From Chloroflexota bacterium (lineage in GTDB: Bacteria; Chloroflexota; Anaerolineae; VGOG01), in the NCBI GenBank assembly GCA_030611885.1, contig JAUWOY010000008.1:1-64000 (forward strand): 64,000 nucleotides of DNA, given 5' to 3'. Of the stretch, positions 51,575-60,532 are shown piece after piece. Below the pieces are notes generated by a model. That model searched no databases, had not been told where the DNA came from, and was given only the letters and a program-made list of their open reading frames with translations. Position 1 is the stretch's first letter; every line of letters starts with the position of its first letter. A program made the position numbers and the translations under genes.

Positions 51575-51953
51575 AGCCAAAATCACAAGTGTCAGTCCCC
51601 CTTTCCAAGCCAAAGGTTATACTTCCTGTGTCACCTAGACAAGTAACAATCTGAGGGCCCCTCAAAGCATCCTCCTAAAACTTCTGACAAGGTTTAGCGT
51701 AAGCGAAAACGGCGCGTGGTAAAACGATGTGAGACCTGCACAAACCCTCACGTCGTTTTATGAACCTTCGAGAGGATGTTTGGGGTAACAAGAACTCGGC
51801 TCCGAGCCTCAGAGGCGTTTTGGCGAGGTAGGATAGCCGAGTTCTTGATTAGAGCGCCACGTCCTGAGCGGCTCGACGGCTCGGCTGAGCTCGCCGAAGT
51901 CTCGGCGAAGGGCCGACCGATTAGAGCCTGATGGGTGATACCGGAGAGAGGTA
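51575..51953 (+). ncRNA. Possible structured RNA or long leader upstream of the DksA-like gene
   Basis: No gene is seen in these 380 bases, but they are transcribed from a consensus promoter and rich in pairings. CCTCAAAGCATCCTC (51661-51675) can pair with GAGGATGTTTGGGG (51772-51785). Inside that, TAAAACGATGTGAG pairs with CTCACGTCGTTTTA. Further on, AAGAACTCGGCT pairs perfectly with AGCCGAGTTCTT. I cannot match it to 6S, SRP, tmRNA or RNase P RNA. Confidence 0.35.
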
Positions 51954-52280
51954 ATGGATCAGATGTCTTCGGAACGAGAGAGGCTAGAGCAAGTGTTAGA
52001 AGAGACTTTAGCCAAAATCGAGCAACTGAATAAAAAGCTAGAGGACAAAGCTGATTATGGTCTGGGCAAAGGAGGCCCCACTATTTACGAGTGGGAGTTT
52101 AGTCTCGCCCTGCGACAAAGCTTAGAGGCAAAAGCTAAGTCCATCAGGGCCGCATTACGCAAGACGCTAGAGGGAAACTATGGCGTGTGCGAAGCGTGTG
52201 GCCAGGAGATAGATGTCGAACGCCTGGCAGTGCTCCCTCACACCACCCTCTGTATCAAATGCGCCCAAGCCAAGAGGTGA
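51954..52280 (+). CDS. DksA/TraR-family C4 zinc-finger protein
   Basis: A coiled-coil N-terminus (residues 3-65) is followed by a zinc finger with CEACGQEID and LCIKCAQ, the layout of the DksA/TraR family. That family binds the RNA polymerase secondary channel and tunes initiation, often with ppGpp. At 108 residues it is shorter than E. coli DksA. A GAGAGG site precedes the ATG. It is likely co-transcribed with the CarD-like gene 43 bases on. Confidence 0.85.
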   Translation: MDQMSSERERLEQVLEETLAKIEQLNKKLEDKADYGLGKGGPTIYEWEFSLALRQSLEAKAKSIRAALRKTLEGNYGVCEACGQEIDVERLAVLPHTTLCIKCAQAKR

Positions 52281-52322
52281 TTCTTTCGTGTTCGATAGAG
52301 TACGTCTCGAGGAGTGAATGCT

Positions 52323-52838
52323 ATGTTTAAGATCGGCGATAACGTGGTTCATCCCTACCATGGAGCCGGCAGGATAATAGACATCAAAGAGAAGAGGTTC
52401 TTGAAGGAGAACGGGTATTACTATATAATTGATCTGCTTGCTTGCAACAGTATAGTAATGGTGCCTACTAATAACATCCAGAAGATAGGCTTGCGGAGAG
52501 TATCGGGAAGGCGCGCTATTTCACGGGCCATGAATACGTTGACTTCCACTCCCGATACGTTGTCCAGCGACCACAGGGAGCGACAAGCGCACGCCCAGGA
52601 GAAGTTGAATACAGGAGATCTTATCAAGGTGACGGAGGTGGTGCGCAATTTGGCCTGGCGCAATCAGCAGGCGGGGCTGACCATGGCCGATAACAAGCTC
52701 TATCAGCGAGCCCAAACTTTCCTGGCCAGCGAGTTGGCGCTAGCCAGGGAGATAGAGCTACAAGAAGCCATAGAGCAGTTGCAGACTGTCTTAAACGATA
52801 AACTGGCAGCCCTCGCTCTAGAGATCAACTCTGCTTGA
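52323..52838 (+). CDS. CarD/CdnL-like transcriptional regulator
   Basis: MFKIGDNVVHPYHGAGRI and YYIIDLLACNSIVMVPTNN form the Tudor-like RNA-polymerase-interacting domain. The helical C-terminus (residues 85-170) is the DNA-binding part of CarD/CdnL proteins. These stabilise open promoter complexes, notably at rRNA promoters. The ATG at 52323 follows GAGGAG; a GTG three codons earlier is less likely. Pairing with a DksA-like gene makes a compact transcription-initiation control unit. Confidence 0.87.
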   Translation: MFKIGDNVVHPYHGAGRIIDIKEKRFLKENGYYYIIDLLACNSIVMVPTNNIQKIGLRRVSGRRAISRAMNTLTSTPDTLSSDHRERQAHAQEKLNTGDLIKVTEVVRNLAWRNQQAGLTMADNKLYQRAQTFLASELALAREIELQEAIEQLQTVLNDKLAALALEINSA

Positions 52839-52870
52839 CAAAAGGTTCCTTGATACAAGAGCAGAGAAGA

Positions 52871-52909
52871 GGCGGCCCCTTGCAAAGGTTGCAAGGGGCC
52901 GCCCTTTTT
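52871..52909. terminator. Strong terminator between the convergent carD-like and efp genes
   Basis: GGCGGCCCCTTGCAA pairs perfectly over 15 bp with TTGCAAGGGGCCGCC around AGG, then a run of five Ts on the + strand. It can serve both directions. Confidence 0.9.
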
Positions 52910-52944
52910 GTTTGGTCGAACTCTCACCGTGAAGGCTTGAGGCT

Positions 52945-53502
52945 TTAAACGCGACCGAGGTACTGGCCCGTGCGGGTGTCCACGCGGATGACGTCGCCCT
53001 CCTCAACGAAGAGAGGCGTAGTGACCTTGAAGCCCGTCTCCAGAGTGACCTGTTTAGTGGCACCGGTGGCCGTGTCGCCGGCGAAGCCCGGCGGAGCCTT
53101 AACTACCTCGAGGTCAATGGTAATGGGCAACACGATGTCTATCGGTTCGCCATCATAGGTGGAGATTTGCAGGGTCATGTTCTCGGTCAGGTAGTCCACG
53201 GCGCCGCCCAGGGCCTCGGCTGAGAGGACCGGCTGTTCGTAGGTCTCAGTGTCCATGAAGTAGTAGAGATGTCCGTCGTTGTAGAGATACTGCACTCCCC
53301 GCAGCTCCAGGCGGACATCGCTGATGCGGTCATTGGGTGAGAAGGTGTGGTCAGTTATCGTTCCCGTGCGCAGGTTACGCATCTTGACCCGCACGTTGGC
53401 GCTGCCCCGTCCGATGAAGGAATGTTGGTACTCCACCACCCGATAGAGTTCATCCTCCCATTCAAAGGACGTCCCTTTGCGTAAATCGTTAGCTGTAATC
53501 AT
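52945..53502 (-). CDS. efp: Elongation factor P
   Basis: The 185-residue protein has the three beta-barrel domains of EF-P, starting MITANDLRKGTSFEWEDELY and ending VEEGDVIRVDTRTGQYLGRV. It relieves ribosome stalling at polyproline. The loop that carries the post-translationally modified residue reads HSFIGRGSAN, with Arg where most bacteria have the modified Lys of KPGKG. The ATG at 53502 follows GAGGGAGAGAG. Confidence 0.93.
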   Translation of the reverse strand: MITANDLRKGTSFEWEDELYRVVEYQHSFIGRGSANVRVKMRNLRTGTITDHTFSPNDRISDVRLELRGVQYLYNDGHLYYFMDTETYEQPVLSAEALGGAVDYLTENMTLQISTYDGEPIDIVLPITIDLEVVKAPPGFAGDTATGATKQVTLETGFKVTTPLFVEEGDVIRVDTRTGQYLGRV

Positions 53503-53523
53503 GTTTTGTCTCTCTCCCTCCAC

Positions 53524-54462
53524 CTACGTGAAATACCTCTCAGGTACATGCTTCAACACAATTGCTTCCAGCATGTCCAGATATTGCAAGTTGATGAAGT
53601 AATGGCATTGCTCCACCAAACGTTCCAAATCGCGTTTTCTCGCCAACCAACCCCCGCCGTCCGCAAAGTTCACGAAGGCTCTGTTCTCCCCATAACGGCT
53701 GTTTTGATGACGAACTTGGTCATAGGCAGAGCGCATATCCTTTGCTTTTGTCGTTTGGCCACTGCTCGTTGTTTCCTGAAAAGAGCTCATGATAATTACC
53801 CAAGGATCATTGATGTTAGGCACAGCAAAATCCAGATCCGTTTCAAAACGCCTGGAACGCCCTTTGCCATACTCCACACCATGCTTGTCTTTGATCTCTT
53901 CCAATTTCTGTCGTATCGTATCTTCAATTCTGTGCCCCTTCCGACCTCCGTAAGTGCCGGCCAGCGATTGCTTATAGCGTATACGCCTGGCGGCTTGTGA
54001 GCTGCCCTTGATTTCACGGTAGTTGAGCATGTCCAGATAATAGCGGGGAATATATTGCTCCAGCCCTTCATCTCTCTTGCCGTCAACCAGCAATTCCGCT
54101 ACCATGCGCGCAAAACCTGGTTCGCGTGCAATCTTGTTTTTGACCCTGTCTATACCCCACTCTCTGTTGAAATCACCCGGAATGCGGCCCAACTTTCGCA
54201 GTAACGAGATAATGCGCTTGAACTTCTCTTCGGATAGACCTACGTCTTTCAAAATCACATCCAGGGCATTGTACTTCTGACCAAGGAAATCGGCTATGTC
54301 AGCCACATTGATTTCTGCCGTTTCCGATACGCGATGGTTCTCCGCTGTCTCCAGCAAAGCCTCCACCTTGGCCTCAATTTCTCGCTCGAGTTCCTCGTCC
54401 ACGAAAAACACGACCGAACTATCCCACGCTTCCTGAAAAGAGATTTTGCGCGCTTCAATCAT
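53524..54462 (-). CDS. Restriction endonuclease, probably type II
   Basis: The 312-residue protein overlaps the stop of the methyltransferase gene (ATGA) and has GGAGGTG before its ATG, so the two are a translationally coupled pair. A candidate PD-(D/E)xK core is FETDLDFAVP followed by IIMSSFQETTSSGQTTKA. The N-terminal half is helical and may bind DNA. The call rests mainly on context; I do not recognise the specificity. The region is richer in A+T than its neighbours, suggesting horizontal acquisition. Confidence 0.7.
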   Translation of the reverse strand: MIEARKISFQEAWDSSVVFFVDEELEREIEAKVEALLETAENHRVSETAEINVADIADFLGQKYNALDVILKDVGLSEEKFKRIISLLRKLGRIPGDFNREWGIDRVKNKIAREPGFARMVAELLVDGKRDEGLEQYIPRYYLDMLNYREIKGSSQAARRIRYKQSLAGTYGGRKGHRIEDTIRQKLEEIKDKHGVEYGKGRSRRFETDLDFAVPNINDPWVIIMSSFQETTSSGQTTKAKDMRSAYDQVRHQNSRYGENRAFVNFADGGGWLARKRDLERLVEQCHYFINLQYLDMLEAIVLKHVPERYFT

Positions 54463-56159
54463 GATTGCACCTCCAGCTTGGCCGCTTTCAACGCTTTGCC
54501 CCACGTCGGGAACGTATCGAGGAATATACCCAGGTCATATTCGCTCATCTTTTGTACATCTTTTGGTGTTGGCAAACGCCCCAACTCCGCCGCTAAATCG
54601 CGCAGCTCCAGTTGCAACTCTTTCTTGGTGTACTTTCGCTGTGGCTTGTGTATACTCTCGCGTTCCACGTGGCCTTTACGTTTTACTTCGGCAATCTTCT
54701 CCCTCATTATCCGCACGTATTTCTCATCAATATCAATCGCCACATAGCGCCGCCCCAACTTGACCGCAGCAACCGGGGTCGTGCCTGCGCCACAGAGCGC
54801 ATCGAGCACGATGTCGCCCTCGTTCGTGGAAAGACGGATGATGCGTTCCATCAAAGCGTCGGGCAACTGGCAGGGATGGCTATCCCGATCACGGCGATGC
54901 TTGATGCGGTGAATGTCCCACCAGATGTCAGTGAGCGGCATTTTGTCATCAACCTCTGCCGCTTTGCGCTTGCGGATACACGAGGAGCGCAGGCAATAGC
55001 AACGGGCATCCAGTTGTCCCACCTGGTCATAATTGAAAGTAAAGTCCGTCGGGTGCTTGGTGTAGAACAACAAGCCGTAGTGAGCAGGCATCAACTTACC
55101 CCGTGGTTCGGAGAGCGCGTCCCACACAATCCAGTTCTGAAAATAGAGTCGTTGATTGAGAAATGCAGCGTGGTACATCGTCCATCGCGGTAGATTCAGG
55201 ACGTACAACGAGCCAGTGGGTTTCAGTATCCGCGCATACTCCCGCAGCCAGGCGTTGCACCATTTGACGTATTCTTCGTCCGCTCGCTCATCATCATAGA
55301 CATGGTATGCCTTGTCGAGATTGTACGGCGGGTCGGCGAAAACGAGGTCTATGGAATTGTCGGGATACTGCTTGAGTATCTTCACTGCATCGCCGTGATG
55401 AACGACGTCAAACATCTTGTCCCCCACCTCATTGGCGACAGCGCTATATCTCGCGCCCGGTTCCAGGAAACCGGGCAACCGGTACTGTACGGTCGGCTCT
55501 AGTAGAGCTCTGTCGGTCCCAATGCCTTCCTTGGGACCAATGATGCCCTTAACCTCGCCAGCGGGCATCTGGATACCGGTTTGCTGAAACAGGTTGGCTT
55601 TCTTTGCTTCGGGAAGCTCAAAATCCAACATCTGCAGGATGGTATCGAGAACAGGGGCAGAGATTTGGGTGTAGTTGTTTGCCAGCGGAAGGTCTTTCCA
55701 CACATCGGAGATAACGTAGCCATCAGGGTGCATCAAATGCGCTTTGCCGCCCCAGTCTTTGAGCGTCCTATTGCAGAAAGCACAATGTTGGTGGGGAAAG
55801 CGCGTTCGTTTCACATTGAAACGCTCGTTGCCTTTGGTGAACAGGAGCACAGCCGCGTGCACCGACGGCAAGCCATGATCTCTGTGCTGTGCTGTGGACT
55901 CAATCGCAATCCAGTACTTGAAGTTTAGACGCTGGTCGAGATAAACGCCCAACTCCGGCAAGTAGTCAGGGCGTCCTTGCACGAAAAGCAATCCTCCATG
56001 CTTCAGCACCCGCACACATTCGTCCAGGCACGCTTTAAGACTATCGGTGCTGGCCGGATTGAGGGCGGCGGTGACGACCACGATGAAGTTGAAAGTATTA
56101 CTATCTGTCTCCTTCAGCATCCGGCCGAAGTTTTCTCTGTCTGGATATACAATGTGCAT
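54459..56159 (-). CDS. DNA methyltransferase, beta class N6-adenine/N4-cytosine, with degenerate N-terminal duplicate
   Basis: Motif IV FADPPYNLDKAY (Asp276-Tyr279) precedes motif I VLDALCGAGTTP (about 451-462), the order of beta-class amino-methyltransferases. Residues 1-160 look like a second, decayed catalytic domain: CVRVLKHGGLLFVQG and LPSVHAAVLLFTKG match the fold, but VVTAALNP stands where DPPY would be. A CAFC knuckle with DWGGKAHLMHPDG follows. The tail (505-566) resembles the homing-endonuclease-associated repeat (PTPKDV...TWGKALKAAKL). It protects DNA from the coupled endonuclease. Confidence 0.87.
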   Translation of the reverse strand: MHIVYPDRENFGRMLKETDSNTFNFIVVVTAALNPASTDSLKACLDECVRVLKHGGLLFVQGRPDYLPELGVYLDQRLNFKYWIAIESTAQHRDHGLPSVHAAVLLFTKGNERFNVKRTRFPHQHCAFCNRTLKDWGGKAHLMHPDGYVISDVWKDLPLANNYTQISAPVLDTILQMLDFELPEAKKANLFQQTGIQMPAGEVKGIIGPKEGIGTDRALLEPTVQYRLPGFLEPGARYSAVANEVGDKMFDVVHHGDAVKILKQYPDNSIDLVFADPPYNLDKAYHVYDDERADEEYVKWCNAWLREYARILKPTGSLYVLNLPRWTMYHAAFLNQRLYFQNWIVWDALSEPRGKLMPAHYGLLFYTKHPTDFTFNYDQVGQLDARCYCLRSSCIRKRKAAEVDDKMPLTDIWWDIHRIKHRRDRDSHPCQLPDALMERIIRLSTNEGDIVLDALCGAGTTPVAAVKLGRRYVAIDIDEKYVRIMREKIAEVKRKGHVERESIHKPQRKYTKKELQLELRDLAAELGRLPTPKDVQKMSEYDLGIFLDTFPTWGKALKAAKLEVQS

Positions 56160-56162
56160 ATC

Positions 56163-58994
56163 TTACCCCTGCGCCCCTTTCTCATCAATCCAACGAGCGG
56201 CCACGCTGGGCAACCCAGCCAGGGGGCCGCGCTGCACGGTGCAGGCGGGCAAGGAGTCGAGGAAGGCCCGGCCGTAGGATTTGGTCTGGATGCGCTTGTC
56301 CATGATCACTACTACGCCCCGGTCGGTCTTGCTCCTGATGAGCCGGCCGAAACCCTGACGAAGGCGCAGGATGGCATCCGGCAGGGCGTACTGGCTGAAG
56401 GGCTCATCGAAGGTCTCGCTGCGGGCGGCGAAGACGGGGTCGCTGGGCACGGAAAAGGGCATCCTGGCGATGACCAAACAACTCAGGGCCTCGCCCACCA
56501 CGTCAATGCCCTCCCAGAAGCTGCGAGTCCCCAAGAGCACAGCCCGAGGAGTGGTGCGGAAGTTCTCCAGGAGCTGCTTGCGGGAGCCGCCGCCTCCCTG
56601 AGTATAGACCACGATCTCATCCTCGGCCAGGGGGCGGGCGATGGCTTTGGAAGTGCTACGCAGTTGGCTGTAAGAAGTGAAGAGCACTAGGGTCCGCCCG
56701 CGCGTGGCCCGGCAGAGAGCAATGAGAGCCGCCTCCACGGTTCTCTGGTAATAGGGCTGGTAAGGCTCAGGAATGTCAGTGGGCAGGTAGAGAAGGGTGG
56801 AGCTGGCGTAGTCGAAGGGGGAGCCGACGGCAGCTTCCTCCGCCTCCCACGCGCTCAGCCGCTCCCGTATGAAATCGAACTCACCCTCGGTGCGCAGGGT
56901 GGCCGAAGTGAGAATTACGCACTCCTTGGGCATGAAGAGGTGCTTTTGCACCAAGGGCCCCACGTGGAGGGGAGCAGCGTGCAGAGAGATCTCCCCACCC
57001 TGCGCACTGACCTCGGCCCAATAGATGCCGCCAGATGATGGCTGGACGATGAGGGCGTTCATCTGTTCATACAGCTCCCGAATACGACTGATGTAGCTGA
57101 GCAGCTCCTGCAACAGGTCATCTCGACCTGGGATATTGTAATCATCCAGCCCGCTGGACAGGCGCTCCAGTCCCTCGCCGATGCTGAATAGGTGGCGGGA
57201 AACATTGTCCCAGGCAATCTCCACGTTGGACCAGGCGGGTTGCACGCGGATGCCTCCCGTCAGGCGGATCCTTTGGTTATATTGCCCCCCGTCTTGGCCG
57301 TGCTCCTCCAAGAAAGACTCCAGTCGGTTGAAGAACTGGTAAAGGAGCCGACGGGTGGCCTCCACCTCTCCGTGCAGGCTGTTGATGTGGCGCTCCACCT
57401 TCTCTTTGACGTCTTTCGGCACCTTACCACGGTAGCGGGCCAGTAGTTCAGCCAGAAACCCAACCGTCCGCTTCTTACCCAAGTTTTGACTCAGCCCATT
57501 CAGCAGCCGCTCCATCTGCTTCCGACGGACAGCGAAACTCAGTTGGCGGGTGGTGCTTGCCTCCAGGTGGTGGGCTTCGTCCACGATGAGGTAGCGGTAC
57601 TCAGGCAGGACGCGATTCTCGACAGCCACATCGGACAGGAGCAAGGCGTGGTTGACCACGATGAGGTGGGCTCGCTCCGCCTCTCGGCGGGTCCGGTAGA
57701 AGAAGCACTTGCCTTTTTCACGGTAACGACACCGATCGCTCAGACAGGTCTCGGCGTCGGCGCAGACGCGGCTCCAGAGGGCCTGCTCCTTGTAGTCAGG
57801 CATGAAGAGCTCGGCCCGGTCGCCGGTCACGGTGCTGGGAAGCCAAACCAGGATCTTGGCCAGCAGCCGCATCTCCTCAAGCGAGGAAGGCCCGCTGTGG
57901 CGAAAAGCGGCCAGCCGACGCAGGCAGATGTAGTTGCTGCGCCCCTTGAGGAGAGCGGCCTTGAACTCAAAGGGCAGGATGCGCTGTAGGTCGGGGATGT
58001 CCTTCCCATAGAGCTGATCCTGCAAATTGATGGTGTTGGTGGAGATGACCACCCGCTCCCCGTTCTGGGCGGAGAAGCAGGCGGCGGGCAGGAGATAGGC
58101 TATAGATTTCCCTGTGCCCGTTCCCGCTTCCACCAGCAGATGTTGGCTCTCGTTGAAGGCCTGGGCCACGAGCCTCAGCATCTCCACCTGTTGAGGGCGG
58201 TACTCGTAGCCGGGAAAATCCTGGGCGAAGACTCCACCCTCCTCCAGCATGGCCGCCAGACCGTCCTCGTCCAGGGGCTTTCGCTCAGGAGATGGCTTCA
58301 GGGGGCGACCGTCTTCCCTGGTGAGGAGGCTCAATGAGCCCTCACCGTCCAGGGCCCCCTTGGCCAGCAACTGCTGGCCGATGCTGCCTCCGAAAGCTGA
58401 GCGGGCCTTGGCGCGCTCCAGGTCGCTGAATACCTGGCGGAGGGGCCAGTCTATCCGTGTTGCCAGGCGATTGATCTCCTGGATGACACTCAAGTCCAGC
58501 TTTGATGCCTGCTCTATCAAAGCCAGGAAAAGGTCCTTGGTGGCCAGCGCGTCTTCCAGGGCGCGGTGTCGAGTAGGGAAGCGGATGTTCAGAGCTTCGG
58601 CCAACTTCCCCAGGCTGTAGCGAGCGGCGTGGGGCAGGAGGATGCTGGCCAGCTCGAAGGTGTCAATGGTGCGATTGCTTAGAAAAAGGCCCTGGCGGTT
58701 GAGGAAGCCCAGGTCAAAGGACACGCTGTGTCCGACGATGGGGTATTCTTTGACGAAGCTCAAGATTTTTCCACTGAGCGAGCGAAAGGAGGGAGCAGCA
58801 TTTACCTCTTCTTGGGTGATGCCCGTCAACTGTTGAACCCGGTAGGGGATGGGTCGCTGGGGGTTGACCAGGCTGGACCACGTATCCAGTACCTGCTTAT
58901 CGCGGAACCTCACCACCCCGATCTCGGTGATGGCATCGCGGTCAGGATTCAACCCTGTAGTTTCCAAATCCAGAGAAATGTAAATGCGGCTCAT
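56163..58994 (-). CDS. dinG: DinG-type helicase with N-terminal DnaQ-like exonuclease
   Basis: Residues 1-170 form a DEDD 3'-5' exonuclease (YISLDLETTGLNPD). The helicase has Walker A VEAGTGTGKSIAY and the box VDEAHH. Four Cys (CADAETCLSDRCRYREKGKC) would bind the XPD-like iron-sulphur cluster. The C-terminal motif LGTRSFWEGIDVVGEALSC is typical of DinG. At 943 residues it matches the Gram-positive exonuclease-helicase fusion. The ATG at 58994 is the natural DnaQ start. It follows the R-M pair by four bases. Confidence 0.92.
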   Translation of the reverse strand: MSRIYISLDLETTGLNPDRDAITEIGVVRFRDKQVLDTWSSLVNPQRPIPYRVQQLTGITQEEVNAAPSFRSLSGKILSFVKEYPIVGHSVSFDLGFLNRQGLFLSNRTIDTFELASILLPHAARYSLGKLAEALNIRFPTRHRALEDALATKDLFLALIEQASKLDLSVIQEINRLATRIDWPLRQVFSDLERAKARSAFGGSIGQQLLAKGALDGEGSLSLLTREDGRPLKPSPERKPLDEDGLAAMLEEGGVFAQDFPGYEYRPQQVEMLRLVAQAFNESQHLLVEAGTGTGKSIAYLLPAACFSAQNGERVVISTNTINLQDQLYGKDIPDLQRILPFEFKAALLKGRSNYICLRRLAAFRHSGPSSLEEMRLLAKILVWLPSTVTGDRAELFMPDYKEQALWSRVCADAETCLSDRCRYREKGKCFFYRTRREAERAHLIVVNHALLLSDVAVENRVLPEYRYLIVDEAHHLEASTTRQLSFAVRRKQMERLLNGLSQNLGKKRTVGFLAELLARYRGKVPKDVKEKVERHINSLHGEVEATRRLLYQFFNRLESFLEEHGQDGGQYNQRIRLTGGIRVQPAWSNVEIAWDNVSRHLFSIGEGLERLSSGLDDYNIPGRDDLLQELLSYISRIRELYEQMNALIVQPSSGGIYWAEVSAQGGEISLHAAPLHVGPLVQKHLFMPKECVILTSATLRTEGEFDFIRERLSAWEAEEAAVGSPFDYASSTLLYLPTDIPEPYQPYYQRTVEAALIALCRATRGRTLVLFTSYSQLRSTSKAIARPLAEDEIVVYTQGGGGSRKQLLENFRTTPRAVLLGTRSFWEGIDVVGEALSCLVIARMPFSVPSDPVFAARSETFDEPFSQYALPDAILRLRQGFGRLIRSKTDRGVVVIMDKRIQTKSYGRAFLDSLPACTVQRGPLAGLPSVAARWIDEKGAQG

Positions 58995-59036
58995 GACCGT
59001 GTTTTCCTCTGACTCGTTACCCACAAAAATCAAGAA

Positions 59037-59104
59037 AGCAGAGGCGGCTCCCACGCCGCCGGATACCGCAGGCTGAAATCGCGGGCATGGGAGCCCGCTC
59101 TGCT
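59037..59104. repeat. REP-like GC palindrome, copy 2
   Basis: AGCAGAGGCGGCTCCCACGC and its following bases face GGGCATGGGAGCCCGCTCTG across a 20-base centre. The outer AGCAGAG and CTCTGCT are perfectly inverted. It lies in the upstream region of dinG. Confidence 0.82.
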
Positions 59105-59144
59105 GCAAGGAGGTGAGTAGCTACGATTATACTACAAACAGGCC

Positions 59145-59921
59145 TCAGTGAAAAGAGCGCTGCCGCGCCGCCTCGAAGAGGATGACGCTGGCGGCCATGG
59201 CGGCGTTCAGGGATTCCGCGCCGCCGTGCATGGGGATGGCAATCGCGGCCGCAGCCAACTCCTTTGCCTCCGGGCTGGCCCCGTGGGCCTCGCCACCGAT
59301 GATCAGAGCCGAGGGCCGCGTCCAATCCACTTCATAATAAGTCCGTTCGGCCTGCACATCGGCCAAGAGAACCTGAACCCCAGCCAGCGCCTCGGCGATC
59401 TCCGGCCAACTCAGATTTTCGATGGGCAGCCAAAAGTGGGCGCCCATGGCTCCTCGCACCACCTTGGGATTGTAAGGGTCCACCGTCTTCGGGGCCAGGA
59501 TAACCTGCTCCACCCCCGCAGCGTTGGCCGAGCGAAGGATGGCGCCCAGGTTGCCTGGGTCGCGCAGCCGGTCCACGACCAGAGCCAGTGAGAGGCTGGG
59601 AGGCGGAGCCAGTTCGACGAAGGGCACAACAGCCAATACGCCCTGGGGGGAGACGGTGTCAGCCAGGGCTTTCATCACCCTCTCGCTCACAGCGAAAGCG
59701 GGAGAGCCCCTTTTCTGCGCCTCCACCAACAGCTCCCGGCCGCCTGGGGTGGAATCTACTCCCTCGCTATAAAAGACAAGAGCGGGCACGATTCCCGCTC
59801 TAAACGCCTCCCTCACCAAACGGACGCCCTCAATGACGAAGTGCCTCTCACGATAACGTACCCGCCGCCTGTAGAGGGAGCGAACGTATTTGACCTTCTC
59901 GTTGGCAACGCTGATGATCAT
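59145..59921 (-). CDS. TrmH/SpoU-family RNA 2'-O-methyltransferase
   Basis: Residues 1-95 are the L30e-like substrate-binding domain. The SPOUT part has the three family motifs: VVDRLRDPGNLGAILRSANA, ALIIGGEAHGAS and IPMHGGAESLNAAMAASVIL. The enzyme probably methylates a ribose in 23S rRNA (RlmB-like). It is co-directional with the ribosomal protein genes just upstream and may be part of their transcription unit. Confidence 0.9.
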   Translation of the reverse strand: MIISVANEKVKYVRSLYRRRVRYRERHFVIEGVRLVREAFRAGIVPALVFYSEGVDSTPGGRELLVEAQKRGSPAFAVSERVMKALADTVSPQGVLAVVPFVELAPPPSLSLALVVDRLRDPGNLGAILRSANAAGVEQVILAPKTVDPYNPKVVRGAMGAHFWLPIENLSWPEIAEALAGVQVLLADVQAERTYYEVDWTRPSALIIGGEAHGASPEAKELAAAAIAIPMHGGAESLNAAMAASVILFEAARQRSFH

Positions 59922-59936
59922 GATGATCCAGATGTA

Positions 59937-60290
59937 CTAGCTCGCCCCCTTGGCTACCTCGACCAAATGGGCGAAGGCATCGGCGTCCTCGACAGCCATC
60001 TGAGCCAGCACCTTGCGGTCGAGTTCCACTCCCGCCTGCTTGAGACCGTACATGAAGCGGCTGTATGATAACCCGCTTTGGCGGGATGCGGCATTGATGC
60101 GAGTGATCCAAAGCCTTCTCATATCACGCCTGCGAACACGGCGGTCGCGATAGGCATAGGACAGCGATTTCAGCATGGCCTCGTTGGCGCGGCGGAATAG
60201 AGCGTGCTTGGTTCCCCACTGGCCCTTAGTGAGTTTGAGCACTTTCTTATGACGCTTACGGGCTCTCGGCCCTCCCTTAACTCTTGGCAA
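59937..60290 (-). CDS. rplT: 50S ribosomal protein L20
   Basis: [19 protein letters not shown] and [19 protein letters not shown] are L20 signatures. The proper N-terminus is reached with a TTG start at 60290, preceded by AGGGGAGGG, giving the standard 117 residues. An upstream-extended frame overlapping rpmI is spurious. Confidence 0.95.
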   Translation of the reverse strand: MPRVKGGPRARKRHKKVLKLTKGQWGTKHALFRRANEAMLKSLSYAYRDRRVRRRDMRRLWITRINAASRQSGLSYSRFMYGLKQAGVELDRKVLAQMAVEDADAFAHLVEVAKGAS

Positions 60291-60306
60291 GTTGCAAATC
60301 CCTCCC

Positions 60307-60519
60307 CTAACGGTTTTTCTTGAGATATGGCGCCAGTTTCTTAACGCGCTTGATCTCTCCCGGCGTGGTGACCTCGTGCATCTCGGTGAGCATGCGCTTG
60401 ACGCGCTTCGACTTCTTGCGGCGTAAGTGGCTCTTGCCCACCTTAGTGCGCATAAGCTTGCCACGTTTGCTATACTTAAACCTCTTAGCTGTCGCCTTGT
60501 GAGTCTTGATCTTAGGCAT
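60307..60519 (-). CDS. rpmI: 50S ribosomal protein L35
   Basis: [17 protein letters not shown] is the invariant start of L35, and the 70-residue basic protein has normal length. It sits in the conserved order infC-rpmI-rplT. A GGAGGTAG site lies before the ATG. Confidence 0.97.
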   Translation of the reverse strand: MPKIKTHKATAKRFKYSKRGKLMRTKVGKSHLRRKKSKRVKRMLTEMHEVTTPGEIKRVKKLAPYLKKNR

Positions 60520-60532
60520 GAACTACCTCCTG

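Noticed and set aside
60291-60464. N-terminal extension of rplT overlapping rpmI
   Set aside because: The extra residues are rpmI read in another frame; the L20 N-terminus begins at the TTG at 60290.
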